Position numbers and translations under genes: made by a program
The notes under the pieces: generated by a model
The model's database searches: none
Told to the model about the DNA's origin: nothing
What the model saw: the letters and a program-made list of their open reading frames with translations, nothing else
Assembly (NCBI GenBank): GCA_013399875.1
Contig: VXAZ01000289.1
Location: forward strand, 579,744 to 643,743
From: Gymnorhina tibicen
Taxonomy: Eukaryota > Chordata > Aves > Passeriformes > Artamidae
Direction of reading: 5' to 3'
Length of the DNA: 64,000 nucleotides
Part shown: piece by piece, positions 1-12,200 of the stretch
Position numbering within the stretch: the first letter of the stretch is position 1
Layout: every line of letters begins with the position of its first letter

Positions 1-2254
1 CTTAATTATATACTTCCCAGTTACCACTCTCTCTCACCAGTCTGGCTCACTTAGCACATCCAACTCCACAAAGACAACCAGATCAAAAGTCTGTCCTGCC
101 TGCACACACATGCTCAGGGAAGACCACTCTAAAGCCTCAAACGTGTAAACTCTCACAACTTAGAGCTTTTCTGTATCTCACAGCTGTCAATCCAGCCCAG
201 CTTTTATGTAGCTTTTTTAAGCCATTTGACAGGAACATCATTCCTGTCAAATTTATGTAAGAGCCTGAGATAAAAAATTGAACTGCAATGGTGTACAAGA
301 GGTTTGTAACTACTTAAAAATACGACACACATTACCTCTGCTAGTAATAGAACATTATCTGCTTTGGTTGTGAACCTCTTTAAAATATAAGTAAAAAAAA
401 AAGTCACAGTCTAAACAGCCACCCAGTATCAGAAATTTCACCTAGAAACACTAAAAACAGAACTAAGCTACAAGCCAGGTCACAGAGCCTCTGGAACAGG
501 AACAGCTATCTAACCTAAGCTACAGTTCTTCCTCTATTGTGTGCCTAAAGTGCTTTTTCAGCTCCTTGTTGGTCCCTCACTACTGGCTCCTTGCAGCTAG
601 AGCTCTGCCTCTTGTCATAAAACCTCTCCCAAAACTCAATGCTAGTTTTGTCCAATGAATCTGGGGACTGTTACCAAACTGCTAATTTTCAGTCATTCAG
701 GATTCATAAGCTATGATCCACAATGCTCACTCAGACTGCTTCCCTGGTGTTAAGCACAGTGAGTCATTTTGCTCCCCTCAAGTACAGTCAGTACCACTAT
801 CAAATGTATCTACCAGAAAGACTTATTTACATACTTACTTAGGCCTTCTCTAAATGGCAAAGGGAACATTTTATCATAGCCAAGCCACAGGCGAAGTAAA
901 ATTATAATTATCCATTTACTTCAGTGAACTACATTTGAATTAACATCTTTATCTGAATCATCTATGTCCTGATTAAGCACTAAGTGCTGCTAGATTCAAA
1001 CAAAATTATATGAAAATCACACCCCATAATACAATATAAAACAGTTTAATGTAAGGAACCAAAGAAGGGAAATGAGGTGAATTTTTGGAGGTAACATTTT
1101 CCTAGACAACCAGTCATCACTTTACATAATCTAAGTGCATTCCTGCCCAAGCTCAGGGTTAAGAAAGGCACGAGCTGTGAGTTAAAAACTCTTCAACACA
1201 GTCTCCCAGTAGAATTAACTCCTCCAGCATGCCAGTGCTGAAAATTCCGCTTAGTATAATATGATGAGCATTTGAAGCATGGGCATTAAAAATACCCATT
1301 TAGGGCTTTATAAGCTTATAGGATGAAATGCCCCTAAGCATATAAGTGTCTAAGAAGGTTGTGCTGCATTTCCAAGGGAGATTTGGCACTTACCAGTTTA
1401 AGAGGCTTCATGCTGCTGCTGCTCCTTCACTCACTGTGAACTGTCTGGTTCCTACTTCCCCTTTAAAGGCCACCGACAGCAAAACCTCACTGGTGGTGAC
1501 ACTGAGGCTGCAAATGGAGTTTCCTTGTTTAGGACCTTAACAACAAGGACAGGCACAACTGGCCCCACAGGACAAGCTGTCCCCAAGCTTGATACATACT
1601 CAGCTTAAAAGCTGTATTTTCAGTTCTGCTAAATGCAGTAGCTACTGTAGTTTCCATATTGGACAGAAAACTTTTAGGAAGGAGGGAATTAAGAACAAAG
1701 ACTATTAAATATATTCATTAAATAATTAATTAAATATATTTCTTTTCCTACACACACAGAGATCCCGCATCTTGTCTGAATGTGGGGCTATGCAGAGCTG
1801 GCTATTCTTCCTATTTTATTTGTTTATTTAATCCTGAAGTAGCTGCAATTGTTGTGGCTTTCTCAAACAAACCTTGATTCACATTAAAATGACAGAAAAA
1901 AAAATAACCTAGAAATGCTTATGTACTTTAAATTTTTGCACTGGTTCCATTTGCTGGGTATGTCAGACTGCCATTCAGCTGAAGCAACAGACATGTCTCC
2001 ACTTGTATGGATTTAAAGAACTGAGAACAAGTACTCCCCCTCTGTTACAAAGCACTTTGTTACACAGACCTACCACTCTTCACTGGAATTAGAGCATGGC
2101 AAATGCTGAACTGTTTCTCTTTCATATAGAGTATGTTATTCTTATATTAATTTATAGATGTAAATTACTTTAATTTCAATATCATTTCTCCGAATGTCTC
2201 AAAGTCCTTTAAAATACCTGATTTTAAAAACATCCCCATCCAGTTTATGTGACT
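1..2254. other. Non-coding AT-rich stretch, no gene seen
   Basis: No reading frame longer than about 70 codons and no convincing exon was found. The sequence is ordinary AT-rich vertebrate non-coding DNA with short A and T runs. I recognised no transposable element here, although strongly diverged ones could be missed by eye. Confidence 0.6.
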
Positions 2255-2365
2255 TCATTCAAAACAAAAATCAAGGCAAGGGAGAGCGTGCCCAAGATCG
2301 CACACCTTGTTCACAACGGCAGGAATAAAAGCAAAGCTCAGACTCCTCTGTCTCCATCTCTAGCA
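2255..2365 (-). repeat. MIR-like ancient SINE fragment
   Basis: Read on the plus strand, the order of short blocks matches the reverse complement of the MIR core region: 'cccaagatcgcacacc', then a 'gcaggaataaaagc' block, then 'agctcagactcctctg', then 'ctagcacct'. In MIR these correspond to the conserved part around the 'tgtgaccttggg' box. The copy is heavily diverged and its ends are approximate. MIR and related core-SINEs are old amniote repeats, so a weak copy in a bird is expected. It could instead be another CORE-SINE. Confidence 0.45.
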
Positions 2366-2770
2366 CCTCTTCTCTGGTCATTTTTTAGGACTGAGCAGGA
2401 CAAGCAGGTCCAACTGCAGTAGTCTCAAGGTGCCTATGTGCTACCTACTCTTCTTCAGCATTAACAACTCTTCCTGAAGTGGTTTTGTGACACAACTGCC
2501 TAGAGTCCACAACCCAATTTACTTTTGATATGAGCTCACTGAAACTGAGGATGAGTTTCAATGATTAGTGCCTAGCTTTTTTATATGGCACTTCTGTAAC
2601 GAAACAGAAAGCAGTAAAGGGCAAAGGATTTTGAACGCATGCCTGCAATTTCCCTACTGTAAACACTATTTAAATACCAATAAATTGGTGACACAGAAGG
2701 AAACAGTCTAAATGTGACAGTAACCGTTTGCATCACATAGACTGTACTGCTGGATTACATCAAAGCAAAG

Positions 2771-2812
2771 CATATATCCATATGTATCCATATATTACAT
2801 ATATGTATCCAT
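2771..2812. repeat. AT-rich imperfect microsatellite
   Basis: Irregular alternation of CATATAT, GTATCCATA and TACATA blocks gives a short low-complexity tract. It contains several overlapping self-complementary ATATGTAT/ATACATAT words. No function is inferred. Confidence 0.6.
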
Positions 2813-3239
2813 AAAGAACTGGATTACCCTAAATCAGAAAAATACAAAACAGGTTCCACAGCAACCTGCAGCAGTTCTGAGGATTAAAAAATTTCCCTTA
2901 AAAGAAGAATCTTAACGTGGTGACACCAAGGAATTTACAAGACAGATCCAAATCAGCAGGTTTATTCCTGCCCAAAATAATGCTCTTGACTTGCATTTGT
3001 TTATAATTATAGCCCGCTCTTCTCCATGAGAAACACAAGACCAGCCTTACTGTTTCAAAAGGATAATCCAAACCTATGCAAGAACGACGTAAACGCCAGG
3101 CAATTCCGAGGCAAAAACCACCTGGACGAGCCTGAGAACCCTGCAGAGGTACCCGGTTACCCCATACACCAGCGGAACACAGCCCTTCTGGGACCAGAGG
3201 CATCGGGGAGGATAGCAACAGCATCTGCACTGTCACCGC

Positions 3240-3690
3240 AGGCAGCAGCTGCTTATCCCGCGGCTGAACAGGACCCGCGAACCCCCAAACGACACCCCCC
3301 GAGCGAAGAGCCCGCAGGGAAACGCCGCTGCTGCCTCCGTAGCCCCGCGGATGATCCGCAAGGGGCTGCCCGTGCCCTCGCCCCTCCTTCCAGCAGGGAT
3401 TTCTCTGGGGGATGCGCCCGGGGAGAGAGACCCCCCGCCCCTGGGGAGGCTCAGCGCCGCGGGGACAGGCGGCGGGGGCACCCCGGCCACCCGCGAGTAC
3501 CTGGTGCTGCCGGCCCGGCCTCGCCACCCTCCGCCGGCGCTGCGGGACTGCGGCCGAGCTCGCCGCTCTCGCACCCCGCGGGGCTCTGCCCCAGCGCCGC
3601 CGGNCTCGGCAGGACAGCCTCGAGCCCCGGACCCCTCGGCTCCGCTCCGCTCTCCTCCCTGGCACAGAGACGCTCCTTGGACAATGCTTT
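3240..3690. promoter_or_regulatory. CpG island, probable promoter of unidentified gene
   Basis: About 450 bases of very GC-rich, CpG-dense sequence stand out sharply from the AT-rich flanks. There are many CCGCGG, GCGCCG and CCCGCG words and one ambiguous base at 3604. In birds such islands usually mark promoters and 5' exons. Reading frames are open on both strands, but they look like GC-rich chance ORFs, because several overlap and all are proline, arginine, glycine and alanine rich. A possible minus-strand splice donor (CCAG|GTACTC, boundary at 3501/3500) is present but lacks the favoured G at +5. Transcription direction cannot be decided from the sequence. Confidence 0.7.
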
Positions 3691-3739
3691 CCGCCCCCCT
3701 CTCCTGTTCCTTATGCAAGAGTTTCTACCTTCTCTTTAA

Positions 3740-6700
3740 GCAACAAAGTAATTACGGCTTTTAAACCGAGAAATCGCAGGAGGTTCACATTTTGCAGATA
3801 TTTGTGTGACTAAGTGCGCTGCTGCTGCAGAAATCTGGCCTCCTGCCTATTCCCAAGATCATAACAGTCCTGGGCAAACATATGTTTTGCAATCGCATCA
3901 GCAAAACACTCGGCCTTTGTTTGCAGCAGGCTGTGCTGTGCCTGCCGACCCCCCAGGGCTGTAAACTGCCAGATGCCTTGCATCTCCCACCTCTTTTGGT
4001 CTGGGATTTTACGTCATCAATTATTTTAAAAGAAACAAGTCCCTTAGCTGGCCCACGTGATCTTTACTTTTTTTTGTCTTTCACAACAATATAAGATCCA
4101 TAAAGTTACGTTCTGTTAGATTGTTTTCCTTCAAATAATTTGAATTAAAATACAATATGGTAGACTCCAAGAGGAGAACTTCTGTTGCAGTTTTCATGGG
4201 AGGAGGGCCAGGACAGCTCTGAACCTCTAAACATACTCACCTGGGGGAGGAAGGCTTCTGCCTACAATTCAGGCTGTGCGGTTTTGAGCCATACCAAGTT
4301 ATCTTAACAACCAAGCAGGGAAATTCCATGACACTGAACTTTAAACTTCTGTTAAATGTAAAACTGAACACTGCAAAATTGCTCACAGGCTGTTCCTGTT
4401 ATCAAACCTTGCAGCTAAATGCAGAGAACACTGAGGACAGCGCTGTCAGGGGAACACGGCAACATGACGCAAGCCAGCAGTTCTGCACATCTCTTCATTT
4501 TTGAGCCTTAAAGGCTTCCTGTCCTCTCCACTTTTCAAACACCACCATGCCTCTAGGTCACACAATTAACTCTGGAGAACCAAGGGATACTCTACTGCTG
4601 AAGGCTTAGCAGCAGTCCTAAGGTTAAATTACCTAGAGATGCCCAAGTACCACAGCTCCATCCTTATTTGGGGCCTTGGCTTGAAGCTGCTAAGTTTCTC
4701 CAGAAGAAACTGAGTGTTCTTACTACCTACTTGCACTTTATAAAATGTTCAGCAGGAGCATGGAGAAAGAATAATGCAACACTGGCAAGGAAGGTTGCAT
4801 TTTGTGAGCTAATAAAATAAACTAACAAAGAACAGTGTTTAATTCCCACTACTTACTTCCTAACTTCAGGCCAAGGTATAACAAAAAGGCGGCATGGACT
4901 GCTCTTTCAACACAGGCAAAGAACTGGCTTGCACTCAGAAAAACTGTTGAAAAGGAGAGTAATTACCTGAAAGCTGAAGTGCAAGAAGATGCCTCACCAT
5001 AAAAAGTCTCCCTGGATGACAGATGAATGGTCATCCCCTTCAATGAATTTGTTAACACCCTTGAAAGAAAGGGTGAGGGAGGAAGGGCAGCACTCCCTCA
5101 CTTCCAAAGTGTTTTTGTCCCACTGTGGTCATTTGTACTGCCTGGGTATTTGTGAGGAAGCCTGTTTATATTAACAGTTGTTCCTATACAAAGAACCTTG
5201 GCAGATACAGATTCTCTTCTGGCATCATCCAAGGGAAATTCTCTCTCTTTAAACAACCAACTCAACAACAGAAGGTAGGAAATTGTATCATGTTCTTCAC
5301 TTTCTCTATCAGGAGAGATGGAGGCAGTGACAGCATGTCAGAAAAACTGTGTACAAAGGGGAAGAGGAAGTTGCACAGCCACAGCAAACAAATAATAATG
5401 GACCTAAAAGCTCTCCCATATGGCCAGAGTACACAAGCCCTGCTCAGGCCCCAGGTATGCCTCTGCCTTAGCAGAATCCCATCACCCTGCCTTGCTGAAA
5501 GCCCTTTCTCCATCCCAGCCCTCACACAAGTATTTCCTAAGTGCAACTCCTCCAAACTAAAGAGCACACACAAACCTGAGCCACCTGCTCATCTATAAAT
5601 CAGTACACAATTGCAGACTGAAATTATTCCTATTTGTGAGCTAGTATGACCAATTATATGAGCAATTTCATGAGAGAATATGGTTTAAGACTGGTACAGA
5701 GCTCACTTGGATACTAATGAGTGCAAACCACAGCACAGCCAGGGAACACAGGGACAGATCCATGGTTTGGTTTGCATAACTGCAGCGTTCCCCTGGGGAA
5801 ACACAACAGTGTGTTTGACCATGTATCAATGCAAGTAAACAGAGATCTAGTGAAATGCTCCTATGGGAAAACACAACAAGAGATGTTTAACATGAAAATA
5901 TCGATAGATACCGAGTTCCTTTCACCCAGAGTGCATGAGAGATACTCAAAGCAAACACCACCTAAAGCATGGGACCGTACTCCTTCATAGCAAGCACTTC
6001 CGTCAAAGTTGCTTGCATAAATGGCATTTAACATCTGTGCACCCTGAGTTATCAGAAATGCAATTTTTCCTTATTGCTACATTTAAAGAAGTGTCCTGGG
6101 GAAGCTAAAAGGAGACCAACCAGCTACAGTGTGAAAAGCCTGATCCTGCAAACAAAAATGCCTGCACTTCACTGCTTTAAGTTGAAACAGTTCTGTTTCA
6201 GTCCAGTAGGGCAACTTTTTAAGTCGAGTTCAGCACAAACATATGACTCCAAAGAACTGGCAAACCTAGATCTTAAATTCTTTCCATAGAAAAGCTATCC
6301 AGGCAGGAGCACTTGAAACACCTGTTACTGCAATGCCCTGGACATCAAATTAGTATCTCGGAGGATGATCAGATGATCCTTTCCCAGGAACATTTACAAA
6401 TAAAACCAGGTAATTCTTTGGGGCTCTGAGCTGCTTTGTATTAGTTTTAGCTCCACCTAATATGGTGCCTTAATGAAGTCACCAGGTGTTTCAGCAACAA
6501 CTAAGCAGCCCTACACTGGCCACTCTGAACATCTCCCTGTGGATTCCTCTCATTCCTTGCTGTCCACAGCCACTATCCTCTTCATAACAAATTTCATATG
6601 TGTCTATTAATTTCTTCTATCCCTTGATTATGCATTTGTTATTTCTCACACAACAAAAATCTTTATCATGATAACAATATGGCACAGCAACCAAACCATT

Positions 6701-8159
6701 CATTACAGTGATGAAAGAATTTAAATTAAATAGAAGAACTTATCATTGTAGCATGCAAGTAAAAAAATGGCCAGTATGTCAAAACATTCCTCTTGATTTA
6801 ACCTTAATCTGATTGTCAATTTTCAAAAACTCATTCTATTATTAGAATTGGTACACAGTTCTAGGGAGGAGAATAAACTGTATTCTTTGTACAATCTAAA
6901 TTCTTGCTGTATGTGTCAAAAAGGATCAGCCCTTTAGGAATGTCACTACACCTGATACTTTAATAATAATAACAAAAACAAGTTGTTTATTAGAATGGAG
7001 GGCTGACAATTGGCCATGTCAGGAGATAAGTTTAGACTAATATACAGAAGCTTTCCTTTCGTAGTCTTTAGGATTGTAAGGTTGGCTAAGACCGAACATT
7101 TCACCCTATTCATACATTAGATTTATTGTCTTTTCTTCAAACCTTATCTGTCCTTGAAATGCTATTTTTCTATTTCTAGATCCTGCTTACATGCTGCTTT
7201 CTTAATGGCCACATCTTCAGCTTTAATGGGCAAATGGCTTGCAAGTGATCATGCTGGTTTGTGAGTAAGTATAAATCAGGTCATTCCTAGCTGACTGTAT
7301 TTCCCACCAAAGACACCATCTTTTCTCTCAGAGCTGCAAGAGGCTGTGAGACTCCTTTGTTTCACCTGAGCTGTTCTCACAATTGACTAACTTGAACTCA
7401 CCAAGTTGCAAGAAATTCCAGTGGCTTCATTTGTTCCCTGAACTATGTGGTTCATCACTTAGGACTCTTACTCCCCCCAAAGAGTCTTCCTTCTGGTAAT
7501 TTCTGCCTTTAAGATTTCTACAGCTCACCCCCACCTCTAAGCCACAAGTTGTTTTGTTTTTAATGTCAGCATGGCTTGTCCAAATGTAACATTCTGTTCT
7601 GCCATTATTAGGTAGCAGAAATACAAATTTTAATTTGGGGAGCTATAAGAAGTTGAGATCTTGAGATTATTCATGCCTTGGCAAGGACACAAAAACAGAA
7701 GTATGGTTTCTAAGACTACTGCAAATAGATACATTAAAGATGCATATCTAAAGCTTAGAAGATTGAAAGAGTGTCTTACCAGATTATCCTTCCCCTTTTT
7801 TGTGAGGGTACACAGCTCCTCCTAGGCTGATAGAGAACAGCTGAACTATAGAAGTTGTTTGGCTGGCTGGCTGGCTGTGGGTTCTTCTGCTGCTGTTCTG
7901 AGGTGGCTCCAGACTCAGGCACCACACAAGAATACTCTGGTTAACAAGTCCCCCCAGACCCAGCTCTCCCAAAATCAAAGTCTGTGTCAGCTAGTTTCAA
8001 AGCTGACCTTGGCATCTCACAGGTAACTTCTCACCTTTTGACGGGTAGAGGGCATATAGAGAGGGGATTGGCTGTCCAGCTGCAGATTGTCACCACACCC
8101 TGGGGAATGGAACATCTGTGGGCTGCCAGTCACTCGGCAGTCTCTCAGTACTAAATAGC
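3740..8159. other. Non-coding stretch, no gene seen
   Basis: AT-rich non-coding DNA. The longest ORF inside (5125-5598, plus, 157 codons) has no recognisable domain and no coding-like composition, so it is treated as chance. A (GGCT)4 run lies at 7861-7876. No transposon was recognised. Confidence 0.55.
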
Positions 8160-8192
8160 ATTAAGGTTAAACAAAACTAGTTTAACCTTAAT
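8160..8192. repeat. Perfect 13-bp inverted repeat (hairpin)
   Basis: The arm ATTAAGGTTAAAC (8160-8172) is followed by a 7-base spacer AAAACTA and then the exact reverse complement GTTTAACCTTAAT (8180-8192). All 13 pairs match and pairing stops at the flanking C/A. It is too short for a canonical microRNA precursor. It could be a transposon terminal remnant, a protein-binding palindrome or chance in AT-rich DNA. Confidence 0.85.
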
Positions 8193-9211
8193 ACAGAGTA
8201 TATTTGGAGTTTGGACAGGAAAAATAAAACTTAACATAGCTCACAGCTGTCTAGAACTGGTTTGGTCTAAATAGGTCACCTCTCTTTCCTTTAGTAGCAA
8301 ACTGCCGGGTCACACCAATGCCAAACATATATTTCACAGCTGCTTGGAGCTGGGATCCATTCTATCATCTTTACTGGTGTCCTTTCTCCCCAGTATGAAT
8401 ACTGAAAAGGGATGAATATCATGTGTCCACTGAGTGAAAATTCACCCTTGGGAACTTCCTGCAACTCCTAGTCCTCATGACTGATTCAGTGAAGAGCAAT
8501 GAGACAATTCAGTACCTTACTTGCTATGCTGCCTGGAATGCTGTCTGACCCTGCCTCACCACTGTCATGTAAAGATGCTCTTGGAAGGGCTGTCCTGCCT
8601 GGATGGAGGTGTCCCTATCACTCAGTGAGCAATCAACTGCAAACAAACCTTTTACACAAAGCAAACATATGTCTTCAAAGCAAGGGAAGGCCAGATGAAT
8701 CATCTCTGTGAGTTTAAGGCTTCTGTTTCGGTTTGTTTTTTTTTTTTTTTAACTGCATTTAACCTAAGAAATAGTCTTCATATGAAAATAGAAGAAAAAA
8801 CAGTGAAATGCACCTCATTACTAGCTTCTGACAGAAATAAGACACAACAGCAAGCCCATGGGATAAAAAAAGGCCTTTAGGAGTACTGGAGTGTTACACT
8901 TGGATTACTGGAATTGGCTGAGGCCATGACAGCAAGTGACCCAGAGCTGCACCTAAAACCTGCTCTCATATTCTGGAACATACAGACATGCAACCCAGAA
9001 GTGCATCTTACCAGAAGCTTTTTGCCATCTTTACCCTTAGGGGCTCAGGTGTGTTTCTAGAAAATTGCTTCATACTCTGACCAGAGGCTCATGCCTGACT
9101 TGATTCTGCAGGTACAACATAAAAAAGCTTACTTTTGTGAAGCCTTCACCAAGGAACAAACTAGAAACTTATAAAATGCTTTGTCAAGAAGTCAAGTCAA
9201 CCCTTAATCTC

Positions 9212-9229
9212 ATATATATATATATATAT
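9212..9229. repeat. (AT)9 microsatellite
   Basis: Eighteen bases of uninterrupted AT alternation. It is a simple repeat of a length likely to vary between individuals. Confidence 0.85.
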
Positions 9230-12200
9230 CCACACTGCATTCAAAAACTAAGATATTTTTGTGTGTTTTCTTTTTTCGTGTATTTTGGGGTTTTTTAAAA
9301 ATAAATTCAATGTTTTCCCCACAAAAACACAAGTAACAAGAATGGAATGTGACAAAATGTCATGCCATTTAGTGTACCTCAAGACTCAGCCATTTATCTG
9401 TAGCTTGATTGTTACAATGAGATAAATCAAGTGAAATAGTACTAAACTAATAATGTGAATTACTGCTAGAGATTCAGGAACCCTTCTGTCAGTAACTGCA
9501 CTTTGGGGAACTGTTTTGTGGCTTTCTTTTTGCACTTGCTACTTTCAGGCACATGCTCAGAGTGCCTCAAAGCAACAGCCAGGAAAAAAGAAATCAGTTC
9601 TTTTATTTTCAGTTTTCACAGTCTAGCTGTGTCCCGCGTAACGCACGTTATTTTTTTGAGTCTGGGAATATTGGAAAAACATCAAAGTTTTTCATTAGGA
9701 AAAATATCCAAATAACTATAAAGCTGTATTCCCCTTGCATTGTCTGTAATGACCTATCTTGACAGGAGGGTTGCAAGTTCCTCAATACTGAATCTCTCTC
9801 CATATTTACCTAATATATGGAGCCAAGTACAATACTATCATATAGGATTTATCAACTCCTTTAGAACATTATCTTGGCAAAAAGTTAAGCACAACAGTAA
9901 ACAGCATCATCATAGAAGAGCAACCCACATAATAGATTTAATGATAGCCATTAAGAAAACAGATCATCCTCTAGGTACTACTCAACAACTGATTTTTATA
10001 AGCTAAGGAGATAACACCAGATCTGTCATTCTTTTTGCTTTTGTACTCAGAGACAAACCCATTAAGACCTCTGCTTGAGGAGAATCATAAAAAATACTGA
10101 GATGATTCATGTATTTCTTGTCATTTTTGGCAATTTTTATTGGTGTTTTGTTTAAATTCAGACAGCACTGTAGTCTTCATTCTTCCCATTTTCAGAAGAT
10201 GACATGGCTAAGATTTTTGAAACAGATCATTTTTTTGGCCTTTGCTTTCTAAAACAGAACTGAGAAAAGCACTGCTTTCCTGCTGATACAAATCCTAAAA
10301 GATCTGGCCTGTCTCCTACTCAGGAATTGAAACCATTTCCTATAGCGGGTCTTACTATGTTGCCACTTGCAGCAATATGCCACTTTTTTCTCTTACAGTA
10401 AGTTAAGAGGTCACTGACACTTGCCAGGGGTAAAGCAGGGAGCAGAAGCCTCCCAGCCCAGGAGTCACCCCTGCCCTGTGACCAGCGGCAGCCAACATCC
10501 GTTCTGATGAGCCCCAGCAAATTGCAGTGCCCCTGCCAACACGTGCTTCAAGGACATGGTACACGTGCCCCTGTTTAACACAGCACAACTTCTGCATCCT
10601 TCTAAATCCTGGATAACTTCAGAGGTTGGAGAGCTCCCTCAAGGCCCCTGGAGCAAACTGGCCTGGCACCAAGCTCCTGCAGGACTATCATCCTCCTACT
10701 GCCACTGCCACCTTGGCACTTTTCCACTGGCCACAAAGGCTTTGGGTCCCTGTAGGACAACTGTAAAGTCACAGGAGATTTCTGCAGCTGAGCTGCTCAG
10801 GATCTGAATAAACCTACATACTCTTCTGGACTTTGTAACATTGCTGTCAGCAATAGTGACAGCTAAACCATGCAACTGTTAATACCTTCCCCCACCTACC
10901 TTCTCAAAAGCGTATTTTCTAGGGCAACTCAGTCAAAACAGGCTTGAAACCAATTCTAGCACTTTCTGTTCAAATACTGTTAAGTATCTTTTTTTTTTTT
11001 TTTAAGTTAACCACAGTATTGGAACTTAGCCTTAAATCCACTGTTTGTTACAATCATAATTTTAGATCAACCACTTGCTGTTATGAGAGAGGAAAGGCCA
11101 CCTACCACTGCCTACCTGCCTACTTTCTATACAGCATTTTAAACCCATGATAGATTCTGCCAAAGTCCTGGGAAAGGCCAGCACTGACTGTGTAGCCCCT
11201 CAGATTCGCACATGCTGAAACCATACACAAAATACATACAGCACATGTGCTGTAGGAGACACAATGCTCTCAGATTTCCTTATCAGAACCAGTATCTTGT
11301 AATCAGGCTACCATTGAAGCCTGATTAATAGCAATTTTCAAATGTAAAGTAAGTAAATAAAGTACAAGTAAGTAAATGAAAATGCACACATACCATACTA
11401 AACACACAACTTTACTAAGATAGTATTAAAATAGTTATAAATAGCTTATATAATAAAATTATTATCATATTTATTATAAAAAATAGTTTATAAATCTGGA
11501 TATGAAGCTCTAAGCATTCAAACACCTTCTCATTTTGTCAGTAAAGCTACAACTCCCTACCTGTCCCTCTGCTCCTCACCAGCATGACAACGGCCCTCTG
11601 GACACTCAGCAGGGATTCCAAACCAGCAAAATAGAGCAAATGAAAACTCAGGCAGAACTGGACCACGTTTTCACTACTGATGAAGATGCAACAATGATCA
11701 CTGAAGCCTGTAAACTAAAATGCTAGCAAAAAACTCTGGTTCATTTGCTAATGGACCCATATTACTAACAGCAGCAGAGAGGATAATTTCTCTTTATCAG
11801 GGTGCGTTTGTCATCTTCCTGAGAAGTCCTCTTGAGAAAGACTACCACAAAAATAATTCATTCTATTATTTCTGTAAATGTAAATTTCATAGAAGTAACA
11901 AATTATAGCTTAATGTGAAATGTGACTTGAAAGAAATTTACATGTCCCATCAAACTCTTCTGAAGCTAGTAGGGATGAGACTAAACCAAATCTGGATTGT
12001 AGCAAATAAGGGCCAGATGCCAACTCTTTGGAGCTGCAGCAAATAAGGAATTACTTGGCAAAGCACAGGTCTGGAGATGTCAAGGACCACTGCACAATGG
12101 CTAAAACAAACAAGACTGAGATGAGTCCCAGAGAAATCATTTTGGTGAGCTTAGACCAGGGATTCACAGAGAAACCAGAGTCATTAGCATTAGGATTTGA

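Noticed and set aside
2898..3813. Several overlapping ORFs in both strands over the first CpG island
   Set aside because: Open frames in all directions are expected from GC-rich, stop-poor sequence. The peptides are P/R/G/A-rich without domains.
5125..5598. 157-codon plus-strand ORF, the longest in the AT-rich part
   Set aside because: No domain, no coding-like composition, an overlapping minus ORF and no splice or promoter context. Consistent with chance in 64 kb.
8160..8192. MicroRNA precursor
   Set aside because: A stem of 13 bp and a 7-base loop are far below the roughly 30-bp stem of a microRNA hairpin.
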